Of a DNA stretch of 64,000 nucleotides, positions 51,717-61,062 are shown one piece after another. The stretch is from the NCBI GenBank assembly GCA_002966495.1, contig CP016490.1, forward strand, positions 992,001 to 1,056,000. Reading direction: 5' to 3'. The DNA comes from Halomonas sp. GFAJ-1 (GTDB lineage Bacteria > Pseudomonadota > Gammaproteobacteria > Pseudomonadales > Halomonadaceae). Position 1 is the stretch's first letter, and each line of letters opens with the position of its first letter. Made by a program: the position numbers and the translations under genes. A model generated the notes under the pieces. It had not been told where the DNA came from. It made no database searches and was given only the letters and a program-made list of their open reading frames with translations.

Positions 51717-54092
51717 GTGACGCCACTACGTTTACTACCCTGGCTAAGCGTCTTGATGTTAGCGCTGTTTGCCTTACTGGCAACGCCCGCGTTGGCGCAA
51801 ACGACGTTAACGGCAGAAGAGCAAGAGGTCACCCAAACAGCGCAGGAAGCGCCCACCTACGCCGCGCTTGCTGATTTGCTTGAGGATGAGCAGGGGCGAC
51901 AAGAGCTGATAGAGCTGCTGCGCAATCAAGCCTCAACGCTTCCCGCAGGATTAGCCAACGAGCTGTCGCCGGAAGCGGCCGCACAGGGCGGCGAGGCGGC
52001 CCCTGAAAATGTATCGCTACCGCGTCAGTTAGCTGAGCTAACCAGCGGGGTAGTCACGGATATTGGCAGGCAACTGGAGCAGGCGTTTACGATGGTAAGC
52101 GGCCTGTTTACGGGGCAAGGGGCCGGTACCTTTGATACAGCGGGCTTCATCAACGCGGCGATAAATTTGGGGATTGTGATTGTCGCTACCTTTGCGATGT
52201 TTATAGTCTTCCGTCGCCTTGCGAAGCCTCTTTTCACAAAAATTAGTGCTTGGTCGCAACTGGGCAGCGGGCTAACCCCTGTTCTTAGGCTGGTGGTATG
52301 CGTTGCTATTGCCGCGGTCATCGATGTGTTACTGGTCGCCCTGGCCTATGTAGGCGGTAACCTGCTAGCGACCTTTGCGGTGGGCGAAACCGGCGAGCTC
52401 TCTACCCGCGCGTCACTCTTTTTAAATGCCTTCCTGATTATTGAGCTGCTTAAAGCGGCCGTGCGGATGCTGTTCTCTTCGCGCTATGAAGGACTGCGCC
52501 TGCTACCTATTTCAGCTACAGAAGCGTCGTATTGGAACCGTTGGTTAGCGCGCCTGATTGGTATGGTCGGGTACGGCTTAATGGTAGTGGTGCCCCTGGT
52601 CAACTTCTACTTGGCAGCTGCGCTTGGGCAGTTGTTAGGCACCGTCATTATGGTGCTGGCGTTTATTTACGCGGTGGGCGTGGTGCTTAAAAACCGCCTT
52701 CGCCTGCGGGATAACCTGAATGACATGGCGGCGCGCTCAACGTTAACCGCTAGCCGTGTCTCGCTGCAGCTGTTCGCCCGTACCTGGCACCTGTTTGCGC
52801 TGCTCTATTTCTTGATTGTCTTTGTACTTACGCTAGTACGCCCCGGAGATGCCCTGCCGTTTGTGCTTTTTGCGACGCTGAAAACGCTGGCTGCCGTGGT
52901 CATTGGCATTCTGCTCTCGTCGTTCTTGAGCCAAACCATTGGCCGTCGTATTCAACTTTCCGATGATCTACGCCGTAAATTGCCGCTACTAGAAGCACGT
53001 TTAAACAGCTACGTGCCTAATGCGCTGCGTGTGCTGCGTACCATTATTTTGATCGCGGTCATCATGGTAGTGCTGGATGCTTGGGGCGCCTTTGACCTGA
53101 GGGCTTGGTACGCTTCTGAACGTGGTGCCAATCTGGTGGGCAACCTGTTCGGCGTTGCCATCATTCTAATTGTGGCGCTTGGCGTGTGGCTGGGACTCGC
53201 AAGCCTGATCGAGCATAAACTCAACCCGGAAACGGGCCATGGGGAGCCTTCGCCGCGCGCTAAAACCCTATTGAGCTTGTTCCGTAATGCCCTTGCTATC
53301 GCCATGGTGACCATTACTGGCATGATCGTACTGTCGGAAATCGGCATTAATATCGGCCCGCTGATTGCTGGTGCCGGTGTGCTGGGTCTAGCGATTGGTT
53401 TTGGTGCACAGAAGCTGGTTCAGGATGTCATCACTGGCGTCTTTATTCAGGTTGAAAATGCCATGAATACTGGCGATGTGGTGACCCTGGGCGGCATTAC
53501 GGGAACGGCAGAGCGGCTCAGTATTCGCTCTGTGGGTATTCGCGACCTTAACGGTACTTACCACATCGTACCGTTCTCAAGTGTCGATACCGTTTCCAAC
53601 TACATGCGTGATTTTGGCTACCATGTGGGTGAATACGGTATTGCCTATCGTGAAAGCATTGACGATGCCATCGTTCAGCTACGTAATGCGTTTGACGAGC
53701 TGTCTGCCAGTGAAGAGCATAAGATGAATATCTTGGCGCCGCTTGAAGTCGCCGGGGTAACCAGCCTTGGGGATAGCGCGGTTAACATACGCGTGCGTAT
53801 TAAAACCATCCCAGGCATGCAGTGGGCCATTGGGCGAGCGTATAACCGCTTAGTGAAAATCCACTTTGATAATGTGGGTATTGAGATTCCGTTCCCGCAT
53901 ACCACGCTCTACTTTGGCGTGGGTAAAGAGGGTGAAGCGCCGCCGGCCAACCTGCGTATCATGCGGCAGGACTTTGATATTGATGGCCGTCCCGGTGGTC
54001 AGCCGCGCACAGGCGATGCGAGTCGCCTGAGCGAAGATGACCCGCGCTCCAAGTCAAATCCTGAATTTAAAGGAGACTTTGACGAGGATTAG
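51717..54092 (+). CDS. Large MscS-family mechanosensitive channel (YbiO-like)
   Basis: A 791-residue channel subunit. A signal peptide (ending about ATPALA) and a ~110-residue periplasmic region precede about ten membrane helices and the C-terminal MscS core. The pore helix and beta domain are seen in IAGAGVLGLAIGFGAQKLVQDVITG and FIQVENAMNTGDVVTLGG. The length and layout fit the YbiO group. Such channels release solutes on osmotic downshock, which fits a halophile. The start is GTG at 51717 with AAGGGAGG at 51702-51709. The last ~50 residues are acidic and probably disordered. Confidence 0.92.
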   Translation: MTPLRLLPWLSVLMLALFALLATPALAQTTLTAEEQEVTQTAQEAPTYAALADLLEDEQGRQELIELLRNQASTLPAGLANELSPEAAAQGGEAAPENVSLPRQLAELTSGVVTDIGRQLEQAFTMVSGLFTGQGAGTFDTAGFINAAINLGIVIVATFAMFIVFRRLAKPLFTKISAWSQLGSGLTPVLRLVVCVAIAAVIDVLLVALAYVGGNLLATFAVGETGELSTRASLFLNAFLIIELLKAAVRMLFSSRYEGLRLLPISATEASYWNRWLARLIGMVGYGLMVVVPLVNFYLAAALGQLLGTVIMVLAFIYAVGVVLKNRLRLRDNLNDMAARSTLTASRVSLQLFARTWHLFALLYFLIVFVLTLVRPGDALPFVLFATLKTLAAVVIGILLSSFLSQTIGRRIQLSDDLRRKLPLLEARLNSYVPNALRVLRTIILIAVIMVVLDAWGAFDLRAWYASERGANLVGNLFGVAIILIVALGVWLGLASLIEHKLNPETGHGEPSPRAKTLLSLFRNALAIAMVTITGMIVLSEIGINIGPLIAGAGVLGLAIGFGAQKLVQDVITGVFIQVENAMNTGDVVTLGGITGTAERLSIRSVGIRDLNGTYHIVPFSSVDTVSNYMRDFGYHVGEYGIAYRESIDDAIVQLRNAFDELSASEEHKMNILAPLEVAGVTSLGDSAVNIRVRIKTIPGMQWAIGRAYNRLVKIHFDNVGIEIPFPHTTLYFGVGKEGEAPPANLRIMRQDFDIDGRPGGQPRTGDASRLSEDDPRSKSNPEFKGDFDED

Positions 54093-54133
54093 ACCCCACA
54101 TCCCGGCGAAGTAGTCGGGATGGTGATAGCGTA

Positions 54134-54163
54134 CAGCGGGGCCGCCTTTGGGCGGCCCCGCTG
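54134..54163. terminator. GC-rich hairpin between the MscS gene and folM
   Basis: CAGCGGGGCCGCC (54134-54146) pairs perfectly with GGCGGCCCCGCTG (54151-54163). The T run is weak on both sides, but position between convergent genes supports a terminator. A smaller CATCCCG/CGGGATG repeat precedes it. Confidence 0.65.
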
Positions 54164-54197
54164 CGTTTGAGGCAGTGCATAAAGGCGTGAAGGAGGG

Positions 54198-54944
54198 CTA
54201 CACAGGGTAGTTTTCTGAGTGCTGCCCTTCCAGGTTGTTTGACTCACCGCCATCTACGAACAGGACTTGCCCGGTCACGAAGTTGTTATCCAGTAAGTAG
54301 TACATAGCTTGTACAAGATGGCTGGGGTCACCCTGCTGTTTAAGCGGAATGCCTTCTATACGCCATTGAATATAGTCGCTGGTGCGTTGGGACGCAGGGA
54401 GTACCACGCCGGGCGCAATACCGTTAATACGCAGGCGTGGGGAAAATTCCAGTGCCGCCATGCGCGTCATGTCGGCAAGGCTCTTTTTCGACAGTAAATA
54501 GGCCGCGTAAGGGTACTGGTGGTAGGCCACTTTATTATCAATGATGTTGATGACCTGACCGTTCTCTACGGCCTCTGCAAAGTGGCGCGTGAGGAGCAGC
54601 GGCGTAAACAGATTGACCCGAAACTGCGTTTCCAGCATCGCCATGTTGGTGCTAGCAATAGGCGCCGGTTCATACGCAGAAGCACTATTTATCAGCACAT
54701 TCAGGCCTGGAAAGCGCTGCTTGGCAGTGGCTACCAGCTCTTCAAGCGCGTCGCTTAAGAAGTTGCACGGCAGTATTTCGCACGCTTGGCCTTTTTGGCG
54801 AATGCCTTTGGCAACCTCTTCGGCCTCCCCCCGTGAGCTATTGACGTGCAACGCAATATCATAGCCCTTTTCCGCCAGGGCTTCGGCGAAGTGGCGCCCC
54901 AAGCGGGTGGCGCCTCCGGTCACTAATGCAGCGGGTGTATGCAT
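54198..54944 (-). CDS. folM: Dihydromonapterin reductase-like short-chain dehydrogenase
   Basis: A 248-residue SDR. The cofactor motif is TGGATRLGRHFAEAL, whose Arg and HVNSSR suggest NADPH; the catalytic YxxxK is YLLSKKS, and the C-terminal part has VNGIAPG-like NGIAPGVVLPAS. It resembles FolM/pteridine reductase, which makes tetrahydromonapterin or dihydrofolate. Divergent placement next to folK supports a pterin role. Confidence 0.82.
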   Translation of the reverse strand: MHTPAALVTGGATRLGRHFAEALAEKGYDIALHVNSSRGEAEEVAKGIRQKGQACEILPCNFLSDALEELVATAKQRFPGLNVLINSASAYEPAPIASTNMAMLETQFRVNLFTPLLLTRHFAEAVENGQVINIIDNKVAYHQYPYAAYLLSKKSLADMTRMAALEFSPRLRINGIAPGVVLPASQRTSDYIQWRIEGIPLKQQGDPSHLVQAMYYLLDNNFVTGQVLFVDGGESNNLEGQHSENYPV

Positions 54945-55153
54945 AGCAGCTCCTCAGTCTTGAAGAATGTCAACGACAGCCATGACTCTCTGCGTGTACT
55001 CAGCGTTTGTCAATAAATTGTACAGGGGTTGAACAAAATATAAGCCGAGCTACTCTAGTGAGGCGCCTATTTAATGACGGCTTTCGCTATTACGTTCGCG
55101 ACTGCCTGCTTTTGTGACTGCCTTTATCATGCCTTTGAGGCTGGAGTGCTGCT

Positions 55154-55603
55154 ATGCCATCAACGTCGTCACATGCAACTTTGGGTACTGCCTACCATGA
55201 ATGCGTAATCTCGTTAGGCAGCAATATTCAGCCCGACCAGCACTACACACAAGCGCTCGCCATTTTGGGCCAAGAGTGCGAGCTGGTAGCCAACTCCCAG
55301 GCGATTCGTACCTCGCCCGTGGGGTTTCAGCAGCAGCCTGATTTTCTTAACGCGGCGTTACTGGTGCGCACTTCCTTTGATTACACCGCCTTTCGTGCCT
55401 ATTTAAAAGAGGTTGAAGAGCGTTTGGGCCGCATCCGCGGGCCGATTAAATCCGGTCCGAGAACGATGGATTTAGACATCGTCGCGTGGGATGGCGAGGT
55501 AGTGGACACGGCTTATTATCACCACGACTACGTGCGTGGCCCCGTCGATGAGCTATTAGCCGCCACTGGGCGCTCGATTACGCCCTCGGCCAGCATGCAA
55601 TAA
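55154..55603 (+). CDS. folK: 6-hydroxymethyl-7,8-dihydropterin pyrophosphokinase
   Basis: A 149-residue HPPK of the folate pathway. It has SLGSNIQPDQHYTQAL, the RLGRIRGPIKSGPRTMDLDI region with the HPPK signature, and a truncated-looking C-terminus compared with E. coli FolK. The canonical folK is usually beside panB or pcnB, so this may be a second, specialised copy paired with folM. Confidence 0.88.
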   Translation: MPSTSSHATLGTAYHECVISLGSNIQPDQHYTQALAILGQECELVANSQAIRTSPVGFQQQPDFLNAALLVRTSFDYTAFRAYLKEVEERLGRIRGPIKSGPRTMDLDIVAWDGEVVDTAYYHHDYVRGPVDELLAATGRSITPSASMQ

Positions 55604-55627
55604 CGCATTTTTTTTACCTACTAAGCC

Positions 55628-55660
55628 TCACCTTCTGCGCTCCTCTGCCGATATTAAAGT
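55628..55660 (+). promoter_or_regulatory. Possible sigma28 promoter of the flagellin gene
   Basis: GCCGATAT at 55647-55654 matches the sigma28 -10 consensus GCCGATAA at seven of eight positions. The -35 at the expected distance (TCAC, 55628-55631) is a poor match to TAAA. It lies about 60 bases before the GTG start. Confidence 0.45.
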
Positions 55661-55715
55661 GACTGCCACGGTGCGTTTGCCAGCGGCCGAAGTAGCAGCC
55701 CTAAGAGGAATCAGC

Positions 55716-56537
55716 GTGATCAGTCTTGCGACCAATATAACGTCGCTACTGGTGCAAAATAATCTGCGCAGTAGCCAGCAGTCGATGCAAACCGCCATGC
55801 AGCGGTTATCGTCGGGCCTGCGCATTAATAGCGCCAAGGATGACCCCGCCGGGCAGGCAATTGCCAACCGTATGACGGCGCAAATAAAAGGCATGAATCA
55901 GGCGATCCGCAATACCAATGACGGCATCTCCATGGTGCAGACGGCTGAAGGCACGCTTAACCAGATTAACGATAATCTGCAGCGCATTCGAGAGCTAAGC
56001 GTTCAGGCGGCCAATGGCACAAATGCACCCTCCGATCTGGCGTCTATCCAGGGGGAAATCGACCAGCGTTTGGAGGAGATTGAGCGCCTGGCAGGGCAGA
56101 GCAATTTCAACGGCATCGGACTGTTGGGAAGCGATAAGACGCTCAATATCCAGGTCGGCGCCAATGCAGGTAATGTGATCGGGGTGCGTTTTGAGGCGAT
56201 GGGCTTACAGGCATTAGGCTTGGAAGGTTTCAGTGTACTGGGTGATAACAGCGCAACAGACAACCCACTCACTGCCATGGATGAAGCACTTAAACGCGTA
56301 GACCGTCAGCGTAGCTATATGGGGGCTGTGCAAAACCGCTTTGAGAGCGTTATCGAAGGGCTGAATACCAACATTATCAACACGTCTGCCGCGCGGTCAC
56401 GCATCCAGGATGCCGACTACGCACAGGAAGTCTCGAATCTGATCCGTGCTCAAATCCTACAGCAGGCAGGCGTAGCGATTTTGGCCCAGGCCAATCAGCA
56501 GCCGCAGATGATTCTGCGACTGCTGGAAGGGCTATAA
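55716..56537 (+). CDS. fliC: Flagellin (short form)
   Basis: A 273-residue flagellin. The conserved N-terminal D0/D1 (TNITSLLVQNNLRSSQQSM, RLSSGLRINSAKDDPAGQA) and C-terminal D1/D0 (RIQDADYAQEVSNLIRAQIL, QQPQMILRLLEGL) are joined by a very short centre, so the surface D2/D3 domains are missing. The start is GTG at 55716 with AGAGGAA five bases upstream; the frame from 55659 is longer but unlikely. No other flagellar structural gene is nearby. Confidence 0.9.
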   Translation: MISLATNITSLLVQNNLRSSQQSMQTAMQRLSSGLRINSAKDDPAGQAIANRMTAQIKGMNQAIRNTNDGISMVQTAEGTLNQINDNLQRIRELSVQAANGTNAPSDLASIQGEIDQRLEEIERLAGQSNFNGIGLLGSDKTLNIQVGANAGNVIGVRFEAMGLQALGLEGFSVLGDNSATDNPLTAMDEALKRVDRQRSYMGAVQNRFESVIEGLNTNIINTSAARSRIQDADYAQEVSNLIRAQILQQAGVAILAQANQQPQMILRLLEGL

Positions 56538-56564
56538 GAAGCGCTATCAACACGAGAGGCGCTT

Positions 56565-58115
56565 TTACTTGATGATGCCCTGCTCCCGCGCCATGGCATA
56601 GGCTGCCTGGGGGCCATTCCAGAGTGATGGCAGTAAGATCAATGACACGGGAATCGCAGTAATCACGATAAACTGCTGCAGCGCGCCGATTTGTCCAGCG
56701 CCCATGTAGAGCAGAACCGCCGCCATCAGCGCCATCGCAATGCCCCAGAAGGCACGTATGTAAGGGCTGGGGTTGTCGTGACCAGCGCCCACTACCGCAA
56801 TGGCGTAGCTCATTGAATCACCCGTGGTCGCCACAAAAATGGTGGTCAGCAATAGAATTGCCAGCGCCATCCAAGTGCCGCCGGGCAGCGCCTGGGCAAC
56901 TGTTAATGTTGCCACATCAAATTGGAAGTTGTTCAGCGCATCGGTGAGGTCAATGACGCCGTTGAGCTGGTAGTAAATACCCGAGCCGCCCAGCAAGGTA
57001 AACCATACGGTAGTCGCAATAGGCGCAAGAACCGCAACGGCTAGAATCATCTCGCGAATGCTGCGGCCCCGAGAAATACGCGCCACAAAAATTGCCATTA
57101 ACGGCGCATAGCCAATAAACCAGGCAAAGAAGAATACCGTCCACCACTGCATCCACCACGCTGGTGCGGTGTCGGCGGTCATGGTCGCCATGGTGAAGAA
57201 CTCACTCGCATAGGCGCCCATACTCGCAACGTAGGTGTTGACCAAAAACAGCGTAGGCCCAAAGACGAAAATCGCCGCGCCAATCGCCAGCGCCAGCAGC
57301 ACATTAAAACGGCTGAGTAGCTGGATACCTTTGTGTACGCCACTCATGGACGAGAGCACATAAACACTGCCCAACACTGCCAAAATAATCAGCTGTCCGG
57401 GGTAGCCTTCAGGTAGTCCAAATAGCTCATGCAGGCCAAAGCTTACCTGCGTTGCCAAAAAACCAATCGGGCCGACCGTGCCGGCAACGACTGCAATCAC
57501 ACAGCACGCATCGACTACCGCCCCCAGTGGGCCACGCATTAGGCGCTCGCCTAAAATTGGGTACAGCAGCGTACGCGGTTGAAGCGGTTGGCCTTTCACA
57601 TAGTGGGCGTGGGCCAGCACTACTGCCGTCAGGGAGCCCAGTACGGCCCATGCCATGAAGCCCCAGTGCATAAACGACTGGGCCAGCGCGCCAGAGACGG
57701 CTTCAGCGGTGCCTGCTTCGGTATCAAATGCCGGCGGCGTGACCACGAAGTGATAAACCGGCTCTCCGGCAGCGAAAAATACCCCGCCACCCGCCAGTAA
57801 GGTGCACAAAATAATCGATAGCCACTTGAAGGTGCTTATTTCTGGTGTATCAAGATTACCAATTTTAGCACTGGCAGCGGGGGTGGCGGCCAAGCCAATC
57901 GCGATAAAGAAGGTCAGCAAAAGCAACAGTTGAAAGTAGCTGCCCAGCACCAGGGCCGTCCAAGCGAACCCGGCGCTGATGGAGTCGGCGACCAGCTCAA
58001 TGTCGTACAGTGACAGAGCAAGAAACGCGACGATAAAGCCAATGCTGAGGAGCAGCACAATAGGGTCGCCAATGGTACGCTGTATGCGGCCCTCGTTTGG
58101 GACAGGTTGGTTCAT
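56565..58115 (-). CDS. BCCT-family betaine/choline/carnitine transporter
   Basis: A 516-residue sodium-coupled transporter with twelve membrane helices. The central segment WWMQWWTVFFFAWFIGYAP and the following ARISRGRSIRE match the BCCT signature, although the aromatic box differs slightly from BetP/OpuD, so the substrate may be a different quaternary amine. Glycine in the LAGGGVFFAAGEPVYHF helix is typical. It is likely used for osmoprotectant or nutrient uptake. A hairpin with a T run and a palindrome lie upstream. Confidence 0.88.
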   Translation of the reverse strand: MNQPVPNEGRIQRTIGDPIVLLLSIGFIVAFLALSLYDIELVADSISAGFAWTALVLGSYFQLLLLLTFFIAIGLAATPAASAKIGNLDTPEISTFKWLSIILCTLLAGGGVFFAAGEPVYHFVVTPPAFDTEAGTAEAVSGALAQSFMHWGFMAWAVLGSLTAVVLAHAHYVKGQPLQPRTLLYPILGERLMRGPLGAVVDACCVIAVVAGTVGPIGFLATQVSFGLHELFGLPEGYPGQLIILAVLGSVYVLSSMSGVHKGIQLLSRFNVLLALAIGAAIFVFGPTLFLVNTYVASMGAYASEFFTMATMTADTAPAWWMQWWTVFFFAWFIGYAPLMAIFVARISRGRSIREMILAVAVLAPIATTVWFTLLGGSGIYYQLNGVIDLTDALNNFQFDVATLTVAQALPGGTWMALAILLLTTIFVATTGDSMSYAIAVVGAGHDNPSPYIRAFWGIAMALMAAVLLYMGAGQIGALQQFIVITAIPVSLILLPSLWNGPQAAYAMAREQGIIK

Positions 58116-58227
58116 AAAACACCTATAAATGAAAAGTCAGGGGCAGAGGTGCCCATTTATCAGCACCTTGCGCAAACGGGTGTAACGCATAGGTCCACAG
58201 ATTTTTTTAAAGCTTGGTTTTTCGAAC

Positions 58228-58256
58228 AAAAAAAAGCGCCATTCAATGAATGGCGC
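58228..58256 (-). terminator. Terminator-type hairpin upstream of the BCCT gene
   Basis: On the minus strand GCGCCATTCA and TGAATGGCGC form a 10-bp stem with a one-base centre, followed by eight T residues. It may end the DUF481 gene transcript (158 bases upstream) or act as an attenuator in the BCCT leader, since it lies 113 bases before the BCCT start. Confidence 0.8.
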
Positions 58257-58291
58257 GAGGACAGGAAACTGGATGTAGTTTATCGCAAATA

Positions 58292-58305
58292 TAGACCAAG
58301 GTCTA
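58292..58305. promoter_or_regulatory. Palindromic operator candidate TAGACCAAGGTCTA
   Basis: A perfect 14-base palindrome in the otherwise empty 58116-58413 region. A TATATT-like -10 element read on the minus strand overlaps its downstream edge without a good -35, which fits an activator-dependent promoter. The regulator is not identified. Confidence 0.5.
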
Positions 58306-58413
58306 ATGCGTTTTGCTTTGGTGCAAGATAAACACCGTCATGCACTGATATAAAGCAGTCAAAAAGCGTCCGTAGGCGAAGAGTTCTCAGCGTTTTTCAG
58401 AGAGGGACTTTCA

Positions 58414-59181
58414 TTACCAACGAAACAGCAGCGAGGCACTGGTGGTGTGATCAGTACGTTCGCTGGCATCTTCTGGCGGTAGTGAATTGTGTTTGATCTC
58501 GTGGGATAGCCGTAACGACAGCCGAGAGTTCAAGCGTGTTGTCAGGGCTGTGAGTGACCGTGACGTCGTATTTTGGTCGGTATACTCAACGGACATCTCC
58601 TGCTTAAGGTCAGAGTGTTGCGAAAACTCCCAACGGTAATCAAGGGCGGAATAGGCCACGGCGAGCCGCTCATTTTCGTCGTCGCGTAGTCGATCGTGAC
58701 GATAGCCTGGCCCCGCCTCAAGGGAGAGGTAATGGCGCTCACCATCGACAATTTGTCGGCCGTAGCCACCAATCGCGGAGAGCTGTTGGTCGTAACCGGC
58801 AAAGCGGTCTTTTTCCCACCGAGCAAAACCGAATAAATAGTGCGGGCCGTTAAAGTCGTAGCGCTCGCGGCCCGCCAGTAAATACTGTTCAGCGCTTGTG
58901 TTGCCATCTCTGCTGACATTGCGCACTTCACCGCGCAGTGAGTGAGTCAACTGGCCGGTAATCCATGTTAGGCGTGTTTTGCCAATCAGAGTACGGCTAT
59001 CGGTATTGCCGGAAAGCTGGTTAAACCCAAGCTCAGCGTCGCCACTGAATAGGGGGGCGTCATCTTGAGGGGGAGGGGGCGCATAAAATGGGCTAGCCGT
59101 TGCTGCAGAAACCCCTACTAAACTACTGGCTAGCACGATACATCTTGTAAGGCTTAGCACGACTCTCCTCCTTGAGTACAC
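58414..59181 (-). CDS. DUF481 outer-membrane beta-barrel protein (YdiY-like)
   Basis: A 255-residue secreted protein: signal peptide ending about SAATA, a proline-rich linker, then alternating beta strands and a C-terminal LLFRW, the aromatic terminus of outer-membrane barrels. Segments such as GDAELGFNQLSGNTDSRTL and LSLEAGPGYRHDRL match DUF481 proteins, some described as salt-induced outer membrane proteins. Function is not established. Confidence 0.87.
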   Translation of the reverse strand: MYSRRRVVLSLTRCIVLASSLVGVSAATASPFYAPPPPQDDAPLFSGDAELGFNQLSGNTDSRTLIGKTRLTWITGQLTHSLRGEVRNVSRDGNTSAEQYLLAGRERYDFNGPHYLFGFARWEKDRFAGYDQQLSAIGGYGRQIVDGERHYLSLEAGPGYRHDRLRDDENERLAVAYSALDYRWEFSQHSDLKQEMSVEYTDQNTTSRSLTALTTRLNSRLSLRLSHEIKHNSLPPEDASERTDHTTSASLLFRW

Positions 59182-59342
59182 AACGGTGCGAACAGCTGAC
59201 CTTAAAGCGCAGCTAGTAGGTATCAGTATATAGACGCGGCTAGATGGCTGCTATTAAGGCAACGTGCCACAACAGCGCCATGGCTAACGCCTCTTGGCAT
59301 TGCGGTGCCATAATGACGCTGTCGCGCACTATGAGTTCCGTT

Positions 59343-61034
59343 ATGACTGCTTCCCGCCCCCGAACGCTGGCTGAATTACAGCGCTGGCGCCGCACCCGCG
59401 CAAAACACCGCTGGTATAAGCGCAGCTTTCGCTTACAGGTCATGCTGTTGGTGGGCTTCTTATTGGCCGGTATGCTGCTGGCGCAAGGCACGTATCTGAA
59501 TCACCGCAAAGCGGAAATCATTACCTATCAAATGGGTGAGCGGGCGTTGGCGGTGGCTAAAACGGTGGCGGGTATGCCGCAAATCATTCATGCGTTTGCT
59601 ACCCCTGATCCCGCGTTAATTATCCAACCCTTGGCGGAGCGCGTTCGCCAAGAAACCGGCGCCCGCTATGTGGTGGTGGGCAATGCTCAGACGATTCGCT
59701 ATTCGCACCCGCTGCCGGAACGCATCGGCCACCCCATGGTAGGCGGCGACAACGACCAAGCGCTGATTTATGGTCAGTCATATGTGTCAGAGGCAACCGG
59801 CACGCTGGGTACCGCAATGCGCGGCAAGACTCCCATCTGGGATGAAGAGGGGAATATTATCGGCGTGGTCTCGGTGGGCTTTATGCTCGATCGTGTGGCC
59901 ATGGATGTGGGGCGCTATACCAACTTTGGTTGGGCGTTAGTGGCGCTGATGATCGCCTTAGGGTTTGCAGGCGCCTACTGGCTGTCACAGCATCTTAAAA
60001 AGGTCATTCTTGGTTTAGAGCCCTACGAGATTGCCCGTCTGGCCATGGAAAAAGAGGCGATTTTACAGTCGATCCACGAGGGTATTCTGGCGGTCAACCG
60101 CGAGGGGCAGATTACCTTAGTGAATCAACAAGCGCGGCGTTTTTTAGGATTGCTGGATGAGCATGTGCTGCTGGGCCAGCCGATTCGCGAAGTGGTGCCT
60201 AATTCGCGGCTACTGGAAGTATTAAGGCACGGTGAGCAGGAGTTCAACCAGGAGATGTGGCTGGGTGACCACCCGGTGGTGGTCAATCGCGTGCCGATTG
60301 TGCATGAAGGCGAGATTGAAGGCGCCGTTGCCACATTTCGTAGCCGCCGTGAGATTGTTGACCTTTCCCAAGCGCTGACCCAGGCAAGCCGTGATGTGGA
60401 TATGCTGCGTGCTCAAGCCCATGAGTTTTCTAACAAGCTGTACACTATTTCAGGCTTACTCCAGCTAAAACGTATTGACGAGGCGCTGGCGCTGATTCAT
60501 CACGAAACTGAACGTGCTCAGGCGCAGATGAGCTTTTTGATGCGCCATGTCACCGACGCGGTATTAAGCGGAACGCTGCTGGGTAAGCTGACCCGTGCCC
60601 GAGAGCTTGGGGTTGCGTTGGAAATTGATGAGCAGAGCTCACTCTCCAGCCCCTTAACGCCCACTGGACAAGAGGTCATGATGAGCGTGGTGGGCAACTT
60701 ATTGGATAATGCCTGCCATGCTGCGCTTAATGGCCCAAACAGCGATACCCCAACAGTCCGCCTGTTCTTTACCGACCTGGGGGAGCAGCTGTTGATTGAA
60801 GTAGAGGATAACGGCCCAGGCGTCCCTGGTGAGCATGCACAGTCGATCTTTCAAGAAGGGTTTTCGACTAAAACCGGCAAGCATCGTGGCATTGGTTTAG
60901 CCTTGGTCGCGCGGCTGTGCCGTCAGCACGGCGGTGAGGTGACGCTAGAAGAGAGCGAATTAGGCGGTGCGTGCTTTATTGCTGTGCTTGATCGCTCGCT
61001 TTGCGATCAAGCAGCCACGACGTCCTACTCATAA
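59343..61034 (+). CDS. CitA/DcuS-type sensor histidine kinase
   Basis: A kinase of about 563 residues: membrane helix, periplasmic single-Cache (CitA-like) domain with GARYVVVGNAQTIRYSHP and VSVGFMLDRV, a second helix, a cytoplasmic PAS domain (AILQSIHEGILAVNREGQI), a Spo0B-type dimerisation segment with phosphoacceptor His in RAQAHEFSNKLYTISGLLQL, and HATPase_c (DNGPGV, GIGLALV). It probably senses a di- or tricarboxylate and controls the tctCBA transporter downstream. The start is uncertain: the frame opens at 59244 and no site has a clear ribosome-binding sequence. Confidence 0.88.
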   Translation: MTASRPRTLAELQRWRRTRAKHRWYKRSFRLQVMLLVGFLLAGMLLAQGTYLNHRKAEIITYQMGERALAVAKTVAGMPQIIHAFATPDPALIIQPLAERVRQETGARYVVVGNAQTIRYSHPLPERIGHPMVGGDNDQALIYGQSYVSEATGTLGTAMRGKTPIWDEEGNIIGVVSVGFMLDRVAMDVGRYTNFGWALVALMIALGFAGAYWLSQHLKKVILGLEPYEIARLAMEKEAILQSIHEGILAVNREGQITLVNQQARRFLGLLDEHVLLGQPIREVVPNSRLLEVLRHGEQEFNQEMWLGDHPVVVNRVPIVHEGEIEGAVATFRSRREIVDLSQALTQASRDVDMLRAQAHEFSNKLYTISGLLQLKRIDEALALIHHETERAQAQMSFLMRHVTDAVLSGTLLGKLTRARELGVALEIDEQSSLSSPLTPTGQEVMMSVVGNLLDNACHAALNGPNSDTPTVRLFFTDLGEQLLIEVEDNGPGVPGEHAQSIFQEGFSTKTGKHRGIGLALVARLCRQHGGEVTLEESELGGACFIAVLDRSLCDQAATTSYS

Positions 61035-61062
61035 TAACGATGCCAGTATAAGAGGGATGACT

